Shown here piece by piece: positions 17,341 to 25,423 of a stretch of DNA of 64,000 nt (positions within the stretch are counted from its first letter, which is position 1; each line of letters starts with the position of its first letter). A model generated the notes under the pieces. That model did no database searches, was not told the DNA's origin, and saw only the letters and a program-made list of their open reading frames with translations. Where the stretch lies: assembly GCF_947494555.1 (NCBI RefSeq), contig NZ_CANLVF010000007.1:310001-374000 (forward strand). The letters run 5' to 3'. The DNA comes from an uncultured Roseibium sp. (GTDB lineage: Bacteria; Pseudomonadota; Alphaproteobacteria; Rhizobiales; Stappiaceae). The position numbers were made by a program, and so were the translations under genes.

Positions 17341-18186
17341 GTGTCAGAAAGCTATTTTGCACCCAAGGGCGGCCATCCCGGTCAGGAAACACTTCTGACG
17401 GATCGCGCGGTCTTTACCGAGGCCTACGCAGTCATTCCGCGCGGAACGATGCGCGACATCGTTACCAGCTTTCTGCCTTTTTGGAACGGAACGCGGCTTT
17501 GGGTGCTTTCGCGGCCCTTGTCGGGGTTTGCCGAAACGTTTTCGCAATACATCATGGAGGTCGCACCGGATGGCGGATCCGAGCGGCCGGAAACCGACGG
17601 CTCGGCGGAGAGCGTGCTGTTTGTCGTGGAAGGTGAGGCCTCTTTGTCCGTGGCAGGCCAAAACCATGCCCTGAGAGCCGGAAGCTATGCCTACCTGCCC
17701 CCGGAGACCGATTGGACCTTCAAGAACAATAGTAAGGACCACGTCAGGTTTCACTGGATTCGAAAGGCTTATGAACCGGTCAAAGGCATTGACCATCCAG
17801 ATGTCTTCGTGACGCACGAAAGCGCGCATGCGCCGGTGCCGATGCCGGGAACGGACGGCAAATGGGCAACCACGCGCTTTGTCGAACCGGAGGATCTGCG
17901 GCACGACATGCATGTCAACATCGTCACCTTTCAACCGGGCGCGGTCATTCCCTTTGCCGAAACCCATGTGATGGAGCACGGCCTCTATGTGCTTCAGGGC
18001 AAGGCCGTTTACCGTCTTAATCAGGATTGGGTCGAGGTCGAGGCAGGTGATTTCATGTGGCTGCGCGCCTTTTGCCCGCAGGCTTGCTACGCCGGTGGTC
18101 CGGGACCCTTCCGCTATCTGCTTTATAAGGATGTCAACCGACACATGCCGCTCAGGCCAGCCGGGCGCTTTGATCCGGGGAGCTAG
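17341..18186 (+). CDS. allE: (S)-ureidoglycine aminohydrolase (bicupin)
   Basis: The 281-residue protein has two cupin domains (about 55-140 and 180-265). The second contains PFAETHVMEHGLYVLQGKAVYRL, split as metal-binding ETHVMEHG, with the downstream WMRAFCPQACYAGG equivalent read as WLRAFCPQACYAGG. This matches AllE/UGHY, a Mn-dependent enzyme that releases ammonia from (S)-ureidoglycine to give (S)-ureidoglycolate. The early LWVLSRPLSGFAETFSQYIM segment is also typical. GTG at 17341 is the start. The product feeds AllA, encoded on the opposite strand downstream. An allantoate amidohydrolase gene is not in the window. Confidence 0.92.
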   Translation: MSESYFAPKGGHPGQETLLTDRAVFTEAYAVIPRGTMRDIVTSFLPFWNGTRLWVLSRPLSGFAETFSQYIMEVAPDGGSERPETDGSAESVLFVVEGEASLSVAGQNHALRAGSYAYLPPETDWTFKNNSKDHVRFHWIRKAYEPVKGIDHPDVFVTHESAHAPVPMPGTDGKWATTRFVEPEDLRHDMHVNIVTFQPGAVIPFAETHVMEHGLYVLQGKAVYRLNQDWVEVEAGDFMWLRAFCPQACYAGGPGPFRYLLYKDVNRHMPLRPAGRFDPGS

Positions 18187-18194
18187 GGGCAAGG

Positions 18195-18212
18195 ATTGTC
18201 CCTAGGGACAAT
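18195..18212. promoter_or_regulatory. 18-bp perfect palindrome upstream of the GAPDH-like gene
   Basis: ATTGTCCCTAGGGACAAT is a perfect inverted repeat with no spacer, nine bases after the allE stop and 99 bases before the GAPDH-like ATG. It is followed directly by TATAAA (18212-18217), which could be a -10 element. There is no T-run, so an operator is more likely than a terminator. The cognate regulator is unknown. Confidence 0.55.
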
Positions 18213-18311
18213 ATAAATGAGATCAATGCCTTAAAGCATGATACCCAGTTTTTCAGAAAGCCTTTTTTGCACGAAGGCCAAGATCCAAACACTGAGAGAC
18301 AGGTCGTCACC

Positions 18312-19295
18312 ATGCGGATTGTCATCAACGGGTTCGGCCGGATTGGCCGCACTGTCCTGCGTCAGATCCTGACGTGTCCAAAAGAGCAGAATGTGGATGT
18401 TGTTCTGATCAACGACATCGCACCGCTGGACACTTGCGCTTACCTTTTCAAATACGACAGCGTCTACGGCCCTTATCCCGGCAACATCACAGCGGGCGAG
18501 CGAATTCTAAACGTAGGCGGCCGGGAGATTCAGTTCACCAGTGAACCGGACCTTTCGGTTTTGGATCTTTCCGGGATCGACGTGGTTTTGGAATGCACCG
18601 GCAAGGCCGGCACGAAAGAGGTCGCTTCGCGCGGACTTCAGGCCGGCGCAAAGAACGTGCTGATATCTGGCCCGTCCGATGCGGCGGAAATCACGCTTGT
18701 GCTCGGTGCCAACGAAGAAAAGCTCAATGGGCACCGTGTTGTCTCCAATGGCTCCTGCACGACGAACGCCCTCGCCCCCTTGCTGCGGGGTCTTGAGGAC
18801 CGCGTTGGTGTGGAGGCCGGTCACATGACCACAATCCACTGCTACACCGGCAGCCAGCCGATGGTGGACGCACCGCGCGGCCCGTTGGAACGCAGCCGTG
18901 CAGGCGGCGTTTCGATGGTGCCCACCACAACAAGTGCAACCAGGCTTGTCGGCAAGGTCCTGCCGCAGATCGAAGGCCGGATCACGGGAGCCGCCGTGCG
19001 TGTTCCGACAATCAGCGTGTCCGCGGTTGACCTCACCGTGACCTGGGCTGAGCCCGTTAAAAGGCCCGTCAACGATCTCTTGCAGGAGATCTTCTCCAAC
19101 AGCCCCGTCATCGGCTTTACCGATGACCGCGTTGTGTCCACGGATATGCGGGCGCGGCCGGAGTCCCTGGTAATCGCGCTGTCCGAAACCCTGTCGAGCA
19201 GTGACAGACAGGCCCGGATATTCGGCTGGTACGACAATGAATGGGGGTTTTCCCGGCGAATGCTTGACATGGCCGGCCTGATGACAGCCCGGTGA
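18312..19295 (+). CDS. GAPDH-family dehydrogenase, divergent paralogue
   Basis: The 327-residue protein is a full-length GAPDH/erythrose-4-phosphate dehydrogenase family member. It has the Rossmann start INGFGRIGR, Asp35 after strand 2 (favouring NAD), catalytic Cys149 in SNGSCTTN and base His176 in TTIHCYTGSQ. It departs from glycolytic GAPDH: SCTTN is followed by Ala rather than Cys, the phosphate-loop region reads LERSRAGG, and the end reads YDNEWGFSRRMLD as in Epd-type enzymes. It sits between allE and allA in a ureide region rather than with pgk, so a non-glycolytic aldehyde substrate is possible. The ATG at 18312 starts the conserved N-terminus. Confidence 0.85.
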   Translation: MRIVINGFGRIGRTVLRQILTCPKEQNVDVVLINDIAPLDTCAYLFKYDSVYGPYPGNITAGERILNVGGREIQFTSEPDLSVLDLSGIDVVLECTGKAGTKEVASRGLQAGAKNVLISGPSDAAEITLVLGANEEKLNGHRVVSNGSCTTNALAPLLRGLEDRVGVEAGHMTTIHCYTGSQPMVDAPRGPLERSRAGGVSMVPTTTSATRLVGKVLPQIEGRITGAAVRVPTISVSAVDLTVTWAEPVKRPVNDLLQEIFSNSPVIGFTDDRVVSTDMRARPESLVIALSETLSSSDRQARIFGWYDNEWGFSRRMLDMAGLMTAR

Positions 19296-19378
19296 CATCA
19301 CAATCGCATCGGTCCCCTCGGTCGGTACATTGAAAGCACTGACCCGGATTGGCGGGCAATGGTCAAACCAGTCGCATT

Positions 19379-19876
19379 TCAGCTTTCCGGCGCTTCGACA
19401 ACATAGGGCGCCGGAAACCAGTGCTCTTCCAGATTAGCGCCATCGCCGATGCGGTCGACGACCATATATCTGCCCGGGCCGCCAAGCGGTGCCAGAACGC
19501 CGTGCCAGGTACCCCGGTGAAGGTTGATGGACTGGCCGGGCTGGCTGACAAAAGCTTTGAGATTGACCGGTTCGCCGTCGGCATCATCGGCGACAACAAC
19601 CAGCATCGGCACGCCATCGACAGGGATGAACGCCTGACTGCCGTCCGGGTGCCGCTCAACCATATCCACGGTATGCGGCAGCGTTCGTGCTTTTGCATCA
19701 AAAAGGCTGATACCTGCCCGGCCTTCGGAGAAGTCGAGCCTGGCCAGGTCGTGATGGCGCCCGCACATGCCCTGGTTGATGATCTTGTCCGGAGGACCGT
19801 CTACCTCCAGAACATCTCCGAAAGGCGCAAAATCTTCAGCCGTCAGAACCTTTGCGATGATCACGAGATTGCTCAC
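19379..19876 (-). CDS. allA: Ureidoglycolate lyase
   Basis: The 165-residue protein is an AllA-type ureidoglycolate lyase. It shows LTAEDFAPFGDVLEVDG at the N-terminus, RTLPHTVDMVERHPDGSQAF, and the signature HRGTWHGVLAPLG with the two active-site-region His residues. It splits (S)-ureidoglycolate into glyoxylate and urea, the last step of ureide breakdown after AllE. Its start overlaps the end of puuE-uraD by four bases (ATGA), so the two are translationally coupled. Confidence 0.95.
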   Translation of the reverse strand: MSNLVIIAKVLTAEDFAPFGDVLEVDGPPDKIINQGMCGRHHDLARLDFSEGRAGISLFDAKARTLPHTVDMVERHPDGSQAFIPVDGVPMLVVVADDADGEPVNLKAFVSQPGQSINLHRGTWHGVLAPLGGPGRYMVVDRIGDGANLEEHWFPAPYVVEAPES

Positions 19877-21288
19877 GAAAACAAATCTCCGAGCCGATGA
19901 CGCGCGATCCGCTCCACCTGGTGACAGGCTTCCTTGAATTCCGTCTGCCGATCGTTGTCGATCCTGCGGTGGAACGCGGCCAAAATGGAGGCCTTGTCAT
20001 GGTCTCGAACGGCAATGATGAACGGAAAGCCGTGCTTGGCGACATAGGCTGAATTTAGGCCGTTAAAGGATTGTCGTTCGTCGTCGGTCAAAAGATCAAG
20101 CCCGGCCCCTGCCTGTTCAGACGTACTGTCTGCAGTGAGCCGGCCTGCTTGCGCAAGTTTGCCGGCAAGATCCGGATGCGCGTTCAATACGCCGAGACGC
20201 TCGTCTTCGCTCGCGGACCGGAACACACGGCAGAGCGCGTTGTGGATGCCCGCGGCGCAGTCATGAGCGGGCCCAAGTTCAAGCTCGAAGGCACGCTCGG
20301 CAATCCAGGCGGAATGCTCAAAGATCCCGCCAAAATGTTCGACAAATGCGTCTCTGCCCATGCGGCTCGGTTGCAAGCCGTTATGCGGTGGGTGATGTCG
20401 GGTCCAGTGCTCTGCAATCTCGATTCGGCGCGGACACCAGACATCATCATACGACTTGATGTGTTCGATGAATTTTCGGAGCGCGGCAATCTTGCCCGGA
20501 CGCCCGACCAGGCGGCAATGCAGGCCGACCGACATCATTTTCGGCGTGTCGCTTTCACCTTCTGCATAAAGCGTATCGAATGCGTTCTTCAGATAATTGA
20601 AGAAATCGTCGGCATCGCTCCATCCGGGAGACACCGAAAAACGCATGTCATTGGCTTCAAGCGTGTAGGGAATGATCAGCTGGTCCCGCCCGCCGATCTC
20701 CAGCCAGTATGGCAGATCGTCGTCATAGGTATCGGAAACATAATCGAACCCGCCCTCTTCCGCGACGAGCCGAACCGTGTTCTCGGAGCAGCGGCCGGTA
20801 TACCAGCCCCGCGGGCGTTCACCGACAACTTCGGTATGCAGCCGGATCGCTTCGGCAATGGCTGCGCGTTCCTCCTCGACCGGCATGTCCTTGTGTTCAA
20901 TCCACTTGAGCCCGTGGCTTGCGATCTCCCAATCGGCGTCTTTCATCGCCTCGACCTGCTCCGGATTGCGGGCAAGCGCAGAGGCAACGCCGTATATCGT
21001 CAAGGGTATGCCGGCGCGCGTGAAAAGACGATGGATCCGCCAGAAGCCGGCGCGTGCGCCGTATTCGTACATCGATTCCATATTCCAATGGCGCTGACTT
21101 GGCCATTGCGCTGCACCTGGAATATCCGACAGAAACGCTTCGGAAGCGGCGTCACCGTGCAGTATATTGTTCTCGCCGCCTTCCTCGTAGTTCAGGACGA
21201 ACTGGACGGCGACGCGGGCATTTCCGGGCCACTTCGGGTCGGGCGGATTAGATCCGTAGCCCCTGAGATTGCGCGCATAGCGATTCAA
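19873..21288 (-). CDS. puuE: Bifunctional allantoinase PuuE / OHCU decarboxylase UraD
   Basis: The 471-residue protein joins two enzymes. Residues about 1-300 are a cofactor-independent PuuE allantoinase of the polysaccharide-deacetylase fold (YGSNPPDPKWPGNARVAVQF, EIASHGLKWI, GWYTGRCSENT, SVGLHCRLVGRPG). Residues about 310-470 are OHCU decarboxylase (FVEHFGGIFEHSAWIAERA, HPDLAGKLA with His371, FPFIIAVRDHDK). It should turn OHCU into (S)-allantoin and then allantoin into allantoate. The start is TTG at 21288 with GGAGG six bases upstream, and no nearby ATG fits better. AllA follows with a 4-base overlap. UraH, which makes OHCU, is not in the window. Confidence 0.95.
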   Translation of the reverse strand: MNRYARNLRGYGSNPPDPKWPGNARVAVQFVLNYEEGGENNILHGDAASEAFLSDIPGAAQWPSQRHWNMESMYEYGARAGFWRIHRLFTRAGIPLTIYGVASALARNPEQVEAMKDADWEIASHGLKWIEHKDMPVEEERAAIAEAIRLHTEVVGERPRGWYTGRCSENTVRLVAEEGGFDYVSDTYDDDLPYWLEIGGRDQLIIPYTLEANDMRFSVSPGWSDADDFFNYLKNAFDTLYAEGESDTPKMMSVGLHCRLVGRPGKIAALRKFIEHIKSYDDVWCPRRIEIAEHWTRHHPPHNGLQPSRMGRDAFVEHFGGIFEHSAWIAERAFELELGPAHDCAAGIHNALCRVFRSASEDERLGVLNAHPDLAGKLAQAGRLTADSTSEQAGAGLDLLTDDERQSFNGLNSAYVAKHGFPFIIAVRDHDKASILAAFHRRIDNDRQTEFKEACHQVERIARHRLGDLFS

Positions 21289-21650
21289 GTCAAACCTCCG
21301 ATTTTCTTTTGCTTTTTACAACAAAACGACATTGTTGACTTCCAGGCTTGTTAAGCAGGAGCATTAGGGGGTCGGGCCCTTTGCGCTCCTTCCTCTTTGC
21401 GATTATCTGGTAACAGATTCGAGGACCGTCGCTGACCCATCGCGTATCCAAACACCGGTTCGCACCGCGAGTAAACCTTATGGCAGGACGTTTGACGAGC
21501 CATGTGTTGGACACGGCAAGAGGATGTCCGGGTGCGGACAGCAGGATCAATCCAGGCGAAAATTTTGGGAAACTGGTGCACCTTGAGGGAACTTCTGCCG
21601 CAACGCTTTTGACGGCCGGAATAGGCGACGGCCAAGCAACAGTCTTTCCA
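21289..21650. other. Gene-free stretch upstream of puuE-uraD, with a small inverted repeat
   Basis: No convincing gene is seen in these 362 bases. They contain the puuE promoter region and the downstream end of the marR gene. CAACAA at 21319-21324 and TTGTTG at 21332-21337 form a perfect 6-7-6 inverted repeat about 31 bases before the puuE start and could be an operator for ureide genes. Open frames on both strands here lack start signals and conserved content. Confidence 0.45.
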
Positions 21651-22127
21651 TCATGTTTCATCAGGCGGTGGCTGACGATCCGGCCGCCTGATCGGGCCCC
21701 CGCCAATATCGCCTAACTGTTCCAGAAAGGTCTCCAGCTCCGATGCCGTTGCCAGAGCCTTCATGTGTCGATGGATGCCGGGGCCATAGACTTCCCACAT
21801 CTGCTTTCGTAGGGCAGCGCCGTCGGCTGTGATGTGCAGGATCTTGCCGCGACGGTCTTCGGCCAGAACCGTTTCCCGGATCAGTCCTTTTGAGACCAGT
21901 TGAGCCAGCAGACGTGACAGGTTGGATTGCTCGAACAGCAGCCAATCCGTAAGCTCAAATGCCCTTACGCCGTCTTCGCCGGACATTTCAACACCCCAAA
22001 GCAGGTCGTAAACGCGCAACGAGGGCAGACCCTTCTCGCGCAATTCCGCTTCCATGTTGCGGTGTGCCTGGCGGTGCGCACGGTTAAGAAGGATCCAGAT
22101 GTCGGTTTCGTGGTGACTCGGATGCAT
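21651..22127 (-). CDS. MarR-family transcriptional regulator
   Basis: The protein of about 158 residues is a MarR winged-helix regulator: WILLNRAHRQAHRNMEAELR, VYDLLWGVEMSGEDGVRAFE, WLLFEQSNLSRLLAQLVSKG and the wing AEDRRGKILHITADG. ATG at 22127 is selected because it starts the conserved helix; a longer upstream frame is antisense to the YceI gene. It is divergent from the YceI-family gene, with a perfect palindrome between them, so control of yceI and itself is likely. Confidence 0.92.
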   Translation of the reverse strand: MHPSHHETDIWILLNRAHRQAHRNMEAELREKGLPSLRVYDLLWGVEMSGEDGVRAFELTDWLLFEQSNLSRLLAQLVSKGLIRETVLAEDRRGKILHITADGAALRKQMWEVYGPGIHRHMKALATASELETFLEQLGDIGGGPIRRPDRQPPPDET

Positions 22128-22184
22128 CGTCTTCAAGTTTCGGTGAGCGGGGATCGGAATTGTTTTTTCCGGTTCGCCAATCTG

Positions 22185-22204
22185 ATAGATGTCATAGCAT
22201 CTAT
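22185..22204. promoter_or_regulatory. Probable MarR operator between marR and yceI
   Basis: ATAGATG at 22185-22191 and CATCTAT at 22198-22204 form a perfect 7-6-7 inverted repeat in the 153-base divergent intergenic region. Its size and symmetry suit a MarR dimer. It lies 58 bases from the marR start and 77 bases from the YceI start. Binding is inferred from position. Confidence 0.6.
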
Positions 22205-22280
22205 TTTGAGACTTGTGAAAATCACGATGTCGTATGCCCACAGGCAATCCTGCCTGACCACGAAAAGGAGAGATTTTCCG

Positions 22281-22859
22281 ATGATCAGACTTGCCCCGAT
22301 TTGCATTGCTGCAACGCTGCTGACCGTTCCAGCCGCCATGGCAACGACTTACAAGACGGACCAGGGACACACAGAAGTTCAGTTCAGCTGGTCGCATGCA
22401 GGTGTTTCGACGCAGAGCGGCGAATTCACTGTCGTTGACGGAACCCTCGATATCGATCCGGAAAACGTCGAAAGCGCAAAGCTGAATGTGACAATCAACA
22501 CCAATAGCGTCGCAACCGGCTTCAAGCCTCTCGACGATCACCTGTCCAGCGCGGATTTCCTGGAAGTGGAAACCTATCCGGAAATCACCTTCGTCAGCAC
22601 GGGTGTTGAGAAAACGGGAGACGACACCGCCAAGGTGACCGGTGACCTGACCATACAGGGCACAACCAAACCCGTCACGCTGGACACCAAGCTCACCCAT
22701 ATCGGTCCGCACCCGCTCGGGAGCAATATTGATTACTACAAGGGTGACTGGATTGCCTTTGAAGCCTCAACCACGATCGACCACATGGAATTTGGCGTTG
22801 GTCCCTTCTCGACCGGCCCTATTGCCATCCGCATCGTGACTGAAATGAAGGCTGAATAA
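22281..22859 (+). CDS. YceI-family periplasmic protein
   Basis: The 192-residue protein has a signal peptide ending near VPAAMA and a YceI lipocalin-like domain: YKTDQGHTEVQFSWSHAGVS, LNVTINTNSVATGFKPLDDH, LEVETYPEITFVSTGVEKTG, and VTGDLTIQGTTKPVTLD. The family binds isoprenoid-like lipids in some members and is often acid- or base-induced; its role here is open. AAGGAGAG lies eight bases before the ATG. A rho-independent terminator follows the stop. Divergent MarR is the likely regulator. Confidence 0.93.
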   Translation: MIRLAPICIAATLLTVPAAMATTYKTDQGHTEVQFSWSHAGVSTQSGEFTVVDGTLDIDPENVESAKLNVTINTNSVATGFKPLDDHLSSADFLEVETYPEITFVSTGVEKTGDDTAKVTGDLTIQGTTKPVTLDTKLTHIGPHPLGSNIDYYKGDWIAFEASTTIDHMEFGVGPFSTGPIAIRIVTEMKAE

Positions 22860-22897
22860 CCCTCTCAGTAGTAATAACCGCCATTCAAGACACAAAG

Positions 22898-22920
22898 AGC
22901 CGCCCTATGGCGGCTTTTTT
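22898..22920 (+). terminator. Rho-independent terminator after the YceI gene
   Basis: AGCCGCC (22898-22904), loop CTAT, GGCGGCT (22909-22915) and a following T-run make a perfect 7-bp stem terminator 38 bases after the YceI stop. Confidence 0.9.
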
Positions 22921-22946
22921 CATTGAGACCTCGGCTGCTCTCTGCC

Positions 22947-23864
22947 CTAGCGCATCGGCATTTCGGCCAAGGCTCGTTGAATATGCCCGACCATGAAATC
23001 AAGAAACAGGCGCACTTTGGGGTCCTGCCGTTTTCTGTGCGTGAAAAGGCAGGCCATTTGCGCGGGTACCGGCGGCTGATCCGCCAAAACGGGAACAAGC
23101 TGGCCGGAAGTCAGATAGTTCGAAATCTCGAAAACCGGCTTCAAGATAATCCCGTGTCCATCCAGCGCCCAGCTCGTCAGCACATCGCCATGATCGGATT
23201 CAAACGGCCCGGTCACCGCAACCTTCTTCACCCCGTTCTTCGTAACGAGCGGCCACTGAAATTCCGGTGCGCCGGGATAACGCATGTTGAGGCAGTCATG
23301 GCGGCTTGAGGACAGGTCTTCGTGGCTCTTTGGATCTCCCTTACGGGCGATATAGTCCGGCGCTGCGCACAGAACCCGTTCACAGTCGGCGATTTTCCTG
23401 ATTTTCAGGGTCGAGTCTTCCGGCACACCAAGGAAAAACGCAGCGTCGAGCCCTTCACCGGCCAGGTCCACTTTCCTGTCCGACAAGCGAAGACGGATGT
23501 CGATCAGCGGATTGGCCTCCTTGAAAAGTGGGATCGCCGGGGCGATCAGCCGCTGCCCCATGCCGATAGGTGCGGCGATGAACAGCGTTCCGCGCGGCGA
23601 GCTTGTAATGGAACTGATATCGGCTTCAGCTTCCTCGACAGCCTCGACGATCTTCGTCGCCCCGCGGTAAAAGAGGTTCCCGTGCTCGGTTGGGCTGAGC
23701 GCTCTGGTCGTGCGTTGAAACAGGCGCACATTCAGGTGTTCTTCAAGCTGCGACACGCGAGCGGATGCAACGGCGGATGAAATGCGCAGATCGCGTGCGG
23801 CGGCGGACATGTTTCCCAATTCATAAACGCGTAGGAACGTCCGAATATTCTCCAGATACGCCAA
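22947..23864 (-). CDS. LysR-family transcriptional regulator, divergent from puuD
   Basis: The 305-residue protein has the LysR HTH (AYLENIRTFLRVYELGNMSA, DLRISSAVASARVSQLEEHL, RLFQRTTRALSPTE) and an effector domain of the CrgA-like type (GTLFIAAPIGMGQRLIAPAI). It is divergent from the urate oxidase PuuD gene across about 100 bases, making PuuD its probable target; this is positional inference. The start is TTG at 23864, with only a weak GGG upstream, so the exact N-terminus is uncertain by a few residues. Confidence 0.92.
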   Translation of the reverse strand: MAYLENIRTFLRVYELGNMSAAARDLRISSAVASARVSQLEEHLNVRLFQRTTRALSPTEHGNLFYRGATKIVEAVEEAEADISSITSSPRGTLFIAAPIGMGQRLIAPAIPLFKEANPLIDIRLRLSDRKVDLAGEGLDAAFFLGVPEDSTLKIRKIADCERVLCAAPDYIARKGDPKSHEDLSSSRHDCLNMRYPGAPEFQWPLVTKNGVKKVAVTGPFESDHGDVLTSWALDGHGIILKPVFEISNYLTSGQLVPVLADQPPVPAQMACLFTHRKRQDPKVRLFLDFMVGHIQRALAEMPMR

Positions 23865-23967
23865 AAACCCATTATTCCGTTTTTTTTGAAACTGCTTGGA
23901 ATTATGTCGAGATACCAGAAAATTTCAAGGTAGATTAGGGTGGCTGAAAGACGACCGGAGGGAAACT

Positions 23968-25230
23968 ATGTTGGACATTGCCATTATCTGGGACTGGCTG
24001 GCATTTGCGGTCAGGTGGCTGCACGTCGTGACCGCCATTGCCTGGATCGGCTCATCCTTCTACTTCATCGCCCTGGATCTGGGATTGCGCAAATCACCCC
24101 ATCTGCCCGCAGGCGCTTTTGGTGAGGAGTGGCAGGTCCACGGCGGCGGTTTCTATCACATCCAGAAATACCTGGTCGCGCCTGAAAACATGCCCGAGCA
24201 TCTGACCTGGTTCAAATGGGAAAGCTATGCCACGTGGCTTTCCGGTGCAGCGCTCCTGATGATCGTCTATTGGGTCGGTGGCGAGCTTTATCTCATAGAC
24301 CCGGAAAAGGCGGATCTGTCGCTTTGGCAGGGCATCCTGATTTCCGGCGGATCCCTGGCCGTCGGATGGCTGATCTACGACTATCTTTGCAAATCGAAGC
24401 TCGGCGACAGTCCGACGCTGCTGATGATCCTGCTGTTTTTCATGCTGGTCGCCATGGGTTGGGGCTATGACCAGATCTTCACCGGCCGCGCGACAATGCT
24501 GCATCTGGGGGCCTTCACGGCCACGATCATGACGGCGAATGTCTTCATGATCATCATTCCAAACCAGAAGATTGTCGTGGCGGATCTCAAGGCCGGACGC
24601 ACGCCCGATGCCAAATACGGCAAGATCGCCAAGCTGCGGTCAATGCACAACAATTACCTGACGCTTCCGGTCGTGTTTCTGATGCTGAGCAATCATTATC
24701 CGCTCGCGTTTGCGTCCGAATATAACTGGGTAATCGCAGCTCTCGTGTTCCTTATGGGCGTCTCCATCCGCCACTATTTCAACACCAAGCATGCTGGAGG
24801 CACCGCGCCCAAGTGGACCTGGCTGGTGACCTCGATTCTCTTCGTGGCCATCATCCATCTGAGCATGGCGCCGATGTGGTCTGAGGACAGCTATGAGGCG
24901 TCCGAAAGCCGTCCCTTAAACGCGACGGAGCAGGTTTTTGCAAGTGCCGCCGGATTTGAGGACGTGAAGGCCATCGTTCCTGGACGGTGCGCCATGTGCC
25001 ATGCCCGGGAGCCATTTTACGAGGGAATCTACTGGGCGCCGAAAGGTGTGGTTCTGGAAACGGAAGCCGATATCGTTCGCGCTGCGCGGGAGATCTACTT
25101 GCAGTCCGGCGTTACCAATGCGATGCCTCCCGCCAATGTCTCGCACATGGAACCCGGGGAACGACGGAAAATCGTGGAATGGTACCGAAACGCCCGCGAG
25201 CAGATGCCATTTGGCATTGCTGCCAGGTGA
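23968..25230 (+). CDS. puuD: Membrane urate hydroxylase PuuD with C-terminal cytochrome c domain
   Basis: The 420-residue protein has about eight to nine membrane segments (DUF989-like) beginning WLAFAVRWLHVVTAIAWIGS and a C-terminal haem-binding CAMCH motif (Cys341, Cys344, His345), with a Met-rich end (AMPPANVSHMEPGERR) that could supply the axial Met. This matches PuuD, which oxidises urate to 5-hydroxyisourate and passes electrons to the respiratory chain. Conserved membrane His residues occur in WLHVV, HGGGFYHIQKY and MHNNY. GGAGGGA precedes the ATG by four bases. It starts the urate pathway continued by the UraD domain, PuuE, AllE and AllA. Confidence 0.95.
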   Translation: MLDIAIIWDWLAFAVRWLHVVTAIAWIGSSFYFIALDLGLRKSPHLPAGAFGEEWQVHGGGFYHIQKYLVAPENMPEHLTWFKWESYATWLSGAALLMIVYWVGGELYLIDPEKADLSLWQGILISGGSLAVGWLIYDYLCKSKLGDSPTLLMILLFFMLVAMGWGYDQIFTGRATMLHLGAFTATIMTANVFMIIIPNQKIVVADLKAGRTPDAKYGKIAKLRSMHNNYLTLPVVFLMLSNHYPLAFASEYNWVIAALVFLMGVSIRHYFNTKHAGGTAPKWTWLVTSILFVAIIHLSMAPMWSEDSYEASESRPLNATEQVFASAAGFEDVKAIVPGRCAMCHAREPFYEGIYWAPKGVVLETEADIVRAAREIYLQSGVTNAMPPANVSHMEPGERRKIVEWYRNAREQMPFGIAAR

Positions 25231-25423
25231 TCCGGTTCAGCGAAACTGATTGGCCCGCTTGTTGTCCGCTGCAAGCCGGTCCGTTTCGACCGTTTGATCC
25301 ATTCCAGGGTACCGCGTTTTGCAGAACACGGAGACGTTTGAATTTCAACTTCCATGGAGGTGACGAAAGAAGCGTGATACTTCTATCCTGAGGATCCATT
25401 CCAGCCAGCTTCGCACCCGACAC

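Noticed and set aside
17344..18192. Minus-strand open frame almost coextensive with allE
   Set aside because: AllE motifs are complete on the plus strand; the antisense product has no family features.
21290..21716. Open frames on both strands between puuE and marR
   Set aside because: No ribosome binding sites and no recognisable domains; composition resembles non-coding sequence.
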